Shown: piece after piece, positions 59,401-64,000 of the stretch
Layout: each line of letters opens with the position of its first letter
Numbering within the stretch: position 1 is the stretch's first letter
DNA from: Symsagittifera roscoffensis
Lineage: Eukaryota; Xenacoelomorpha; Acoela; Convolutidae
Reading direction: 5' to 3'
NCBI RefSeq assembly: GCF_963678635.1
Contig: NC_087064.1
Span: forward strand, 80,143,316-80,207,315
DNA: 64,000 nt
The notes under the pieces: model-generated
Told to the model about the DNA's origin: nothing
The model's database searches: none
What the model saw: only the letters and a program-made list of their open reading frames with translations
Translations under genes and position numbers: made by a program

Positions 59401-60199
59401 TGGACGTACTGTGCGGCGCTTTGGTTCAAATTTGTGATGGGCTTCTGAGTTGTGTTGTCAAATAAAGAAAACTTCTCCATGTTGTGTTGAAAAGCGACGT
59501 GCGCAACTGCGTCTAAGATTCTCATTCCATTGTAAACGGATACCTGGAATATAAATGAAGATTTATCACCGCCATGTCAACTAAATTCAATTACATGTGT
59601 ATTTTGGGTATAAATATAAACCAAGTAGGGACTGGTTGGTTCTCTAATTGATCCGCCTGAGCTATACAATACACGCCTGAACCAATAATCATAGCTTTCA
59701 AATTATACTACCCCAATCAGGTGCAGATTGCATACCAATGCACTTTTTACTCCCTCTGGGAGATATTTTCAATTCTATTTGAGGCATATCTAACTTTTCT
59801 ATGGTATGATGGCAAGGGTTAACTTTAATTGGAAAATTGATCTTTTTTCCAATATCAACTCTCTTGATATTTAAAAGGAAACAAAAATCAATTTCAACTG
59901 GATTCCATATTTTGTAGTTAATTGGCTGCAGCACAAAAATAAAACCTCCAGATAACAGCTTCCATGATAATGGTATTGGACACAATAATAACATGGACAC
60001 AATAAGATTTATAAAATGAGAAAAGGGATTTCAAACTTACCTCGTGGTACGTTTTAGAGTCTGATGTCTCCGCTACTACTTGTAAAATGAGCACGTTGTG
60101 TTTCTGTTCTGACCGGATGGTAAGTTTTCTACCAAGTGTAAAACTGCCCATAGAGTGGGAAGATGGAATACTGCTTCTTTCGCCGCCTCTCATTTCCAT
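38081..60199 (-). CDS. RhoGEF-PH-RhoGAP protein, ARHGAP20-like, 17 exons
   Basis: Seventeen exons sum to 4,191 nt, a 1,396-residue protein with start, stop and every phase consistent. Approximate domain order: N-terminal ubiquitin-like or RBD-like stretch (20-110, tentative), DH domain (155-425) with a Ser-rich insert, PH domain (570-720), RhoGAP (905-1125), Ser/Pro-rich tail. Known: DH-PH units exchange GDP for GTP on Rho-family GTPases; RhoGAP domains speed GTP hydrolysis. PH and GAP segments resemble ARHGAP20/TAGAP (LIGWPIIN, IFGRPLTEIC, LKDFLQNLPGGVF). Human ARHGAP20, as I recall it, has PH, RA and GAP but no DH, so the DH is unusual. BCR/ABR share the DH-PH-GAP logic, but their GAP reads differently. 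A cytosolic, membrane-recruited regulator of actin is the likely role (inference). Confidence 0.82.
38625..39007 (-). CDS. RhoGEF-GAP exon 16, Ser/Pro-rich tail
   Basis: 383 nt, phase 1 to 0. The tail includes KNAHSLPPEFG and SPSGRSFDSGIGTT, a phosphorylation-like region. A GTTTGT donor at 38624 links to the last exon. If unspliced, the frame stops at 38607, giving a shorter end. Confidence 0.75.
39346..39408 (-). CDS. RhoGEF-GAP exon 15, small exon
   Basis: 63 nt, phase 1 to 1, between ATTTAG and GTACGA. It encodes RGMMIRLKLPNGRQIKLINI. The phase fit on both sides is the main support. Confidence 0.68.
39775..40190. mobile_element. AAGAGTAATGAACG-type MITE copy in an intron
   Basis: GAAAACTGGATCAATAGATAAAG, TGCATTCATAAATGCGTTAATATG and GTATATCAGAGTCTTCACTAGGTTCATTG match other copies. 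The left end is truncated. Confidence 0.65.
40422..40539 (-). CDS. RhoGEF-GAP exon 14, end of RhoGAP domain
   Basis: 118 nt, phase 0 to 1, donor GTAAGT. It encodes the last helices (VKKLLTLIIENEEALFSDFW), comparable to the ARHGAP20 segment after its GAP core. Confidence 0.8.
40928..41120 (-). CDS. RhoGEF-GAP exon 13, RhoGAP C-terminal half
   Basis: 193 nt, phase 2 to 0, donor GTTAGT. VNYQLLIRVIFVLSEV and SVESLAICIAPSMF match GAP helices. The residue before LA, usually Asn, is Ser. Confidence 0.88.
41307..41569 (-). CDS. RhoGEF-GAP exon 12, RhoGAP core with arginine finger
   Basis: 263 nt, phase 0 to 2. SVQGVFRTPCSN holds the catalytic Arg finger in the G-[IV]-F-R context. LKDFLQNLPGGVF holds the conserved Lys and Leu-Pro. 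A working GAP fold is expected. Confidence 0.9.
41821..42050 (-). CDS. RhoGEF-GAP exon 11, start of RhoGAP domain
   Basis: 230 nt, phase 1 to 0. A Ser-rich linker with an Asn run leads to LAIFGRPLTEICVNTYPPVA, the opening of an ARHGAP20-type GAP domain. Confidence 0.85.
42292..42435 (-). CDS. RhoGEF-GAP exon 10
   Basis: 144 nt, phase 1 to 1. It encodes FERLYPIIRHCFEHYSSY and a His/Lys-rich segment. In ARHGAP20 this part lies between the RA-like and GAP domains. Placed by phase. Confidence 0.65.
42800..43371 (-). CDS. RhoGEF-GAP exon 9, PH domain end and following region
   Basis: 572 nt, phase 2 to 1. KLLKVEHEVPVSDVWIAA and ILIGWPIINVKFIF, then a terminal helix (WKEDFLDNFFKCYEDA), complete the PH domain. 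The L-G-W-P motif is characteristic of ARHGAP20. A region that could stand for its RA domain follows, but is not recognisable. Confidence 0.85.
43650..43885. mobile_element. hAT-like MITE, reverse orientation
   Basis: Starts CAGGGCAGATCGAGG and ends ACCGCCCCTG, with imperfect flanks (ACTCGCGC and TCTCGCGG, 6 of 8 equal). The interior keeps GGTCGACCTGTTTTTTTAGG-like hairpin parts. Confidence 0.68.
45375..45690 (-). repeat. tRNA-derived SINE-like element, full copy
   Basis: On the plus strand CACAGAGGCGAAGCTGCGCC comes first. At about 45510-45580 the complement of a tRNA-like promoter follows (CGACAACCTCGAGATTTAG, CTCTCGACCAAAAACGCTTA). A shared tail (AATGCGATGCAGCCAAAGTG) ends it. Transcription would run on the minus strand. 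Confidence 0.65.
46528..46566. repeat. GCGAAGC-hairpin repeat copy
   Basis: CACAGATGCGAAGCTGCACTTCGC, a near-palindrome, without the tRNA-like part. Confidence 0.6.
46740..47240. mobile_element. MITE copy, AAGAGTCAATGAACG subfamily
   Basis: Starts GGAAAAGTCATTGAACGCAA and ends AACTGCGTTCATTGACTCTT. Shares AGACTTTTCCTG and CCTATATAAGAGTC with the other copies. Confidence 0.75.
47802..48178 (-). CDS. RhoGEF-GAP exon 8, start of PH domain
   Basis: 377 nt, phase 0 to 2. After a basic region with RPKSLSDLSD comes VMDAPIKLVHKN and CYLYLYNYKMVIAKI. These are the first PH strands in the form seen in ARHGAP20. Confidence 0.82.
48644..48829 (-). CDS. RhoGEF-GAP exon 7, basic linker
   Basis: 186 nt, phase 0 to 0, between TTTAG and GTAAAA. 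It encodes a low-complexity linker (IPVQSQSQLAQDRQTEPPK, then QRVIRRQSKS) that joins DH to PH. It is placed by phase and position. Confidence 0.7.
50018..50062. repeat. GCGAAGC-hairpin repeat copy
   Basis: CAGAGGCGAAGCTGAGCGTCGC followed by ACTTGCGATACAA, close to the copy at 61993. Confidence 0.65.
51518..51562. repeat. GCGAAGC-hairpin repeat copy
   Basis: CACAGAGGCTAAGCAGAGCTTCG, with CATGCGATACAACA after it; the hairpin is partly decayed. Confidence 0.55.
52560..53020. mobile_element. AAGAGTAATGAACG-type MITE copy, nearly full length
   Basis: Starts GGAAATGAGTAATGAATGCA and ends CACTACGTTCCTTACTCT, imperfect inverted ends. The body includes GATGCCCTTTAAGCTCTTTG and TGCATTCATAAATGCATC. 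Confidence 0.78.
54612..54925 (-). repeat. tRNA-derived SINE-like element, best copy
   Basis: The plus strand opens CACAGAGGCGAAGCTGTGC. The minus strand at about 54810-54748 reads GTGGTCGCGAGGTCAGAGC (A-box-like) and GGTCGCAGGTTCAAATCCGC, which contains a good RNA polymerase III B box. Tail shared with the 45.4-kb copy. Confidence 0.72.
55130..55592. mobile_element. AAGAGTAATGAACG-type MITE copy, nearly full length
   Basis: Starts AAAGAGTGATGAACGCAAGT and ends TTACGTTCATTACTCTTA. It is among the best copies for defining the inverted ends. Confidence 0.8.
56431..56589 (-). CDS. RhoGEF-GAP exon 6, DH C-terminal helices
   Basis: 159 nt, phase 0 to 0. VQKLKEYKVWLDEE completes the DH signature T-P-V-Q-R-x-x-x-Y after exon 5's FTP. 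It is followed by FDRVNEHAEVVSRLL, the last DH helix. The signature Arg is Lys here. Confidence 0.78.
56923..57408 (-). CDS. RhoGEF-GAP exon 5, DH core with Ser-rich insert
   Basis: 486 nt, phase 0. The first part is a Ser/Asn/Pro-rich insert (for example HSSSNSGRSGG). The second part is DH-like: LWHTLYSYISNFVTYQKL and SLLSLMFTP. The insert of about 80 residues inside DH is unusual and probably forms a disordered loop. Confidence 0.78.
57635..57725 (-). CDS. RhoGEF-GAP exon 4, DH helix
   Basis: 91 nt, phase 2 to 0. VFSVDQLEMFRSWLLNLQHF matches the DH helix that carries the I-F-x-N-I-x-x-L-x pattern. The donor is GTTTGT, also used by exon 16. Confidence 0.72.
58028..58075. repeat. GCGAAGC-hairpin repeat copy
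   Basis: CACTGAGGCCAAGCAGAGCTTCGC and ATTTGCGACACAA. It lies in the intron between RhoGEF-GAP exons 4 and 3. Confidence 0.55.
59040..59172 (-). CDS. RhoGEF-GAP exon 3, start of DH domain
   Basis: 133 nt, phase 1 to 2, donor GTAAGT. After a Ser-rich lead comes VRSQLEKEKRFLSHLDTLL, the first conserved DH helix with its Glu, where the family shows L-x-x-T-E-x-x-Y. Confidence 0.75.
59276..59543 (-). CDS. RhoGEF-GAP exon 2
   Basis: 268 nt, phase 0 to 1. VSVYNGMRILDAVAHVAFQH is followed by a polar region with Thr-Glu-Ser and Pro-rich runs. The pattern could be the second half of an RBD/ubiquitin-like domain, but I am not certain. Confidence 0.72.
59698..59945 (-). other. open frame inside intron 1, uncertain
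   Basis: After a CTGCAG acceptor-like site the frame stays open (PINYKIWNPVEIDFCF, KINFPIKVNPCHHTIEKL) to TGA at 59696. The available donors give phase 1, which does not fit exon 2. It could be an unused or alternative exon, or chance. Confidence 0.25.
60041..60199 (-). CDS. RhoGEF-GAP exon 1, N-terminus
   Basis: The start ATG is at 60199 (MEMRGGERSSIPSSH), 53 codons to a GTAAGT donor, phase 0. No better upstream start or acceptor was seen. The end (NVLILQVVAETSDSKTYHE) continues into exon 2 as strands of a possible ubiquitin-like fold. Confidence 0.75.
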
Positions 60200-60854
60200 A
60201 GATTGTTAAGTAACGCAAATGTCAACTACTTCACTCTCTTTTTCTCACGCACTCCTTAGAGATTTTAAGTTGGTATCAATTAGTAACTTCAGCTTTAATA
60301 CCTGTCACACAAGTAATTAAACAGACCTGGGAAGAAGATAAGAAAAGGCACGAAGATAGGCAAGATCGATTAAACGATTTAGTCTTCCATTTTGATTAAC
60401 TTCAGACGTCAAAACTGCCACGGTGCTGCTGATCATCCACATAAATAGCATCCCGTGAACAAACCATCATATCGGTATCATATGATGTAATGCAGTTAAT
60501 TGTGACGCACCATCATACACAGCCTTGTCACACCTTCAACGACTCACCGTTCAAAGCGTTTCAAAAACTGCGCCGTATGTACAAAAGTCAATCTTGCGTA
60601 TTTTAAAATTATATTTTAATTAAACGACGCATAATGAAACTTATAATTTGTACAAATATGCTTAAAATAGCGCTTTATGTACAAAACTGGCTACAGTTGA
60701 TGACTTTTTAAACCTCTCAGAGCATGAAGTTTCTGAAAACAAAAATAAAAGAGATCACTCAAGCGAAAGCACTATACAGGTAGTTTGTTTTCAAAAACAA
60801 ACATTTCAAATCATATTTCATTTCTTTGTTGTTCGAGATATCCATGCTCAAGAT

Positions 60855-61058
60855 CAGGGGCGGATTTAGGGGGGGGCGGACGCCCCCCCCCCCCCCTCAG
60901 GGATTCGACCACCTGCCGACCCAAAGGGTCCCCCCTTTGATACTTTTTCAGAAATCCATTTTTGGCCGACCGACCCTAAAATTTTTCTAAAGGCGCCTTT
61001 GGCGCCAATATAAACTAACTTTGAGGGGGAGCGCGCGCCAAAAAAAACGCGATTTGAG
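60855..61058. mobile_element. hAT-like MITE, 3' half lost
   Basis: Starts CAGGGGCGGATTTAGG with long G and C runs and ends abruptly at AACGCGATT. Direct TCAAGAT lies just before (60848-60854) and just after (61059-61065), though the right inverted end is absent. Confidence 0.75.
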
Positions 61059-61992
61059 TCAAGATATCCTTTCTTTTTTCAGTCGACAGCAAGGAGTCGC
61101 CGAATTCTGATGATGCATTTCATTCGCTGGATTGTTTTTTTGTTCACGCATTTTTTCACGACTAAACAAATTTTTACTTTGCAAAACTGTATTTTGAGCT
61201 GAACAAACTCAATCCAGTGCGCTAATTTAGTGGAGTTTATTCAAGTGAAAATTTGATTAATCGCTAGAAAATGTGTGAACAAGAAACCAACCAGCATTAT
61301 GCAATGTATCGCCAGAATTCGGCGACTCTTTGCTGTTTACTGCAAAAACACTGGCGGCTTTTCAACGCCCCCCGTTCCACCACACCAACTACAAACATAA
61401 TTTTTACGGCGTTATCATTGACTAATCGAAGTTGTGAACGAAGAAACACTGTGTTTGTACTTGGGTAATTTGTTCGTACCAATTTTCCAAGACAGTTACA
61501 CCGCGTGAACAAGAATATAAACAATCGCCTGTGGGGAACGGTAGAAATGCCAGAAATGGACGGTTATCTTAAGTAACAGTACAATTACTCAGTAGTTTCT
61601 ACTCAAAATTTGAACACATTGTTTAATCATGGATATGATATGACCACAAACCCTCCTCAACTTCATAATTGAGGATCGTTTCTAATCAGAATCCTTCCAA
61701 AATTAATTTGATTAGCTGCCACATCAATCAAAACTAATTCAATTAGAAATTTCAGGTTCAACACCAGCTCTCACATTTTTGTCTTTGAATGACATACACA
61801 GATTCCTTTCAAAATTGATTTGATAACCTGTCACATGAATCATAAAACTTATTCATTAAAAGTTTTCGGGTTCAACACTAGCTCACAATTTTTTTTACTT
61901 TTTGAACGAAAGCAGGAACTGCCGGAAGACGTTTCACAGAATGGATTAATCAATAGTCATTGCGACAAACTTAATTATACTGAAAAAATTAA

Positions 61993-62042
61993 AACACAGA
62001 GGCGAAGCTGAGCTTCGCACCACTTGCGATACAACATAAGCA
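61993..62042. repeat. GCGAAGC-hairpin repeat, consensus-like copy
   Basis: CACAGAGGCGAAGCTGAGCTTCGC, then ACTTGCGATACAACATAAG. Good reference for the family. Confidence 0.7.
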
Positions 62043-63719
62043 TAAAAAACATAAGTCGAAAAAAAAAAGTTTAAAAAAAACTGAAGAAACCATAACGTTC
62101 CTACACTCAATAAAAAAACGCTAGTTTTCCAGTAAAATTTGGAGGTAGCTGTTTGAATTTGTGGAGTTTGTTTGACTTGTGCTGGATGAATCGGGTACCT
62201 TCAAAAATTGGACTTCACCCGAAACCTTAGCTGCTTCTCTACTAAAATAAGTAAGAGTTAATTTTTTTTTTATTTTTATTTTCCCAAATACATAAAATTT
62301 TCCTCACAAAAAAATAAGGATTCGCCGCTTCTGGCGGAAAATTTCTCGTAACCTGTTCTTTCGATTGAACCCTTCAACTCAAATTTGAAAATCAAAAGTT
62401 TCTAAAAACGGTCAAAGTTCAAAAGTCGTGGCCGCTTAGACATCGCATATCATCAAAACCGAGTTTCTCGATTCAACCTGTAAACTTAACCTAAGAATTG
62501 GCAGGGTAGTTTTCGAGAAAAATTAAAAGTTTCCATAAAATGGTTTAAAAAAATCAAAAATTTGACTGTTCCGCGAATCAAACCTTTTTGTGTATAAATA
62601 TTGGGGCGTAGCGGCTCTAGCAGAAGACAATCTCTTGATTCGATTGAACGATAAAACTCAAGATTTGAGATTTTCGTTTTCGAGGAAAGTCAAATAATTT
62701 CAAAAGATCTTACAAAAACCAATTATTGACTTCTACAAAGGCCATACTTTTTTGTGGAGAAAACTTGGGCGTAGTCGCTATGCAGGTGAGTTTCAAATAA
62801 CGCGTTCTGTCCATTGAACCCAAAATCTCAGATCACTCCACAGACTTTTTCGAAGGCTATAGACAGTAGGGTATAGTACAAAGAGACAAAAGGATTATGC
62901 AGGCACACTGTGGAGTAAGCGCTCTTCTCAATGATACTCATTTTTTTGAAGTTCGGTAGAGTAGTTTTTTACAAAATAAAATTTTTTGTTGAAATGAGAA
63001 AAAAATTATCGAAAGCGTCTCAAAAAAGTAAAACAAAAAACCCAATCCCATTTATTTGCATACTACCTAAATTCGTCGAACGGGAATTTTTTGCCGTCAA
63101 AATTACAAAATATAAGTTGACCAAGCCAATGCCATCAGCATCAGCCGAAACCATTTAGTCGAAAAAAACCAAGGTATTCAAAATCAAACGTGGTAAAATG
63201 ACAAATTACAAACTTTCAATTACAGAAAAAAAATTACAATCAAAACAAAATCCATGCTTTACAAATTAGGTTGAAAAAAAAGGCAGGGAGAAAAAATGAC
63301 CACTGCCCCAAACGTACCCCAACTATCAACTTAACTACCTAGATGAGATTCTTTTATTTGAATTTTCAAGAAATTGAGCATGTCTTGAAACTTACCATTC
63401 CTAAATAGACCATTCTGTGACCAAAGTTAATTACGGGGAAAAAAGTCGCAACAGTAAAAACTAAACGATACTATATTTCGAAATCTCTTAGGTCTCCTAG
63501 TTTATACCTCAATTTGAATATTCACGTGCACAACTTAATGAGCATGATTTTAACAGCTGTTTTCAGAGGTTGATGTCTGAATATAGAAACTTGGTTGGCT
63601 CTAAAAGTGGAAAGGAAATAACACGTGCTCCAATTCCACTGAAGTCATTCTCTTACTAAGCATGAAAGTAACATTAAAATGCGCGATTAACAAAGTGCAA
63701 CTAATCTCGCTCCAACCCA

Positions 63720-64000
63720 ATGCCCGATGCAGCTAAAGAATCTCCAAGAGGCACGCCCACTCAAAAAAACCAAGCTGCAAAAGGGCCTCCAATTAACGTA
63801 GTAAACATTGGTGACAAAAACAAGGCAACTCCCCGATCTAAAAAACGAGTGGTATCGAAATCTCCACGAGCCAAATTGAGTAAGAAACTCAGATCGCCAC
63901 GAGGAGGGTTGAGGAAAAAATTTCGATCACCGAGAACCAAATCACCCTCGCCACAAAACAAAAGAGGAAGATCACCCTCGCCACGCAGTAAGTCCAGGGC
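63720..64000 (+). CDS. basic Ser/Pro/Arg-repeat protein, N-terminal part, cut by window end
   Basis: An open frame runs from ATG at 63720 to the window edge (93 codons). There is a stop in frame just upstream (about 63702), so either this ATG is the start or an acceptor such as the AG near 63732 begins an exon. The sequence has repeated R-S-P-R and S-P-S-P units (LRSPRGGLRKKFRSPR, RGRSPSPRSKSR). Such Arg/Ser/Pro-rich tracts occur in splicing-related and chromatin proteins; I cannot tell which. It is the only plus-strand coding region supported here. Confidence 0.6.
   Translation, partial: MPDAAKESPRGTPTQKNQAAKGPPINVVNIGDKNKATPRSKKRVVSKSPRAKLSKKLRSPRGGLRKKFRSPRTKSPSPQNKRGRSPSPRSKSR

Larger units (their letters stand above)
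60200..63719. other. upstream intergenic region with repeats
   Basis: It would hold the promoter of the minus-strand RhoGEF-GAP gene just above 60199, but I see no clear TATA or other motif. Beyond the MITE and hairpin repeat listed separately, I see no exon. Confidence 0.5.

Overview
This is a eukaryotic, almost certainly animal, window. It is AT-rich, and its genes are split into many short GT-AG exons separated by introns packed with small transposons. No bacterial-type operons, CRISPR arrays or rRNA genes are visible. The PH/RhoGAP family found here (ARHGAP20/TAGAP type) is, as far as I know, animal-specific. I cannot name the species; a marine invertebrate is a reasonable guess (inference).

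Layout. (1) About 1.2-22.9 kb, minus strand: a long ion-channel gene of the CNG/HCN class, rebuilt here from 19 exon blocks whose splice phases agree. It encodes a membrane-segment block, pore 1 (GFGD), a C-linker, pore 2 (GFGD), a second C-linker, a cyclic-nucleotide-binding domain, a second voltage-sensor-like block and a third pore with an odd filter (GFND). It runs off the left edge, and its N-terminus was not found. One coding exon is split by a 218-bp inverted-repeat element flanked by a perfect 10-bp duplication. A near-identical duplication (14.3-19 kb) lies in one of its introns. (2) 23-38 kb: no gene that I can support. It holds transposon fragments, a large palindrome (29.1-29.64 kb) and a GC-richer island ending in a 178-bp tandem array (30.85-32.16 kb). 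(3) 38.1-60.2 kb, minus strand: a complete-looking 17-exon gene, 4,191 nt of coding sequence and 1,396 residues, with every splice phase consistent. It encodes a RhoGEF (DH) domain, a PH domain and a RhoGAP domain of the ARHGAP20 type, so one protein would both load and unload Rho-family GTPases. (4) 60.2-63.7 kb: repeats and AT-rich sequence. (5) 63.72-64.0 kb, plus strand: the start of a basic Ser/Pro/Arg-repeat protein, cut by the window edge.

Repeats. At least five dispersed families recur: a MITE with AAGAGTAATGAACG-type ends; hAT-like MITEs with CAGGGGCGGAT ends and 8-bp duplications; an element carrying AGCCGGTTACTG...GAATGTTCCGACC; a tRNA-derived SINE-like family carrying a GGCGAAGCTGAGCTTCGC hairpin; and a 651-bp element with 20-bp inverted ends nested inside a MITE. 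All exon models are hand-read from splice signals, phase and protein similarity recalled from family knowledge; no search or alignment was run.
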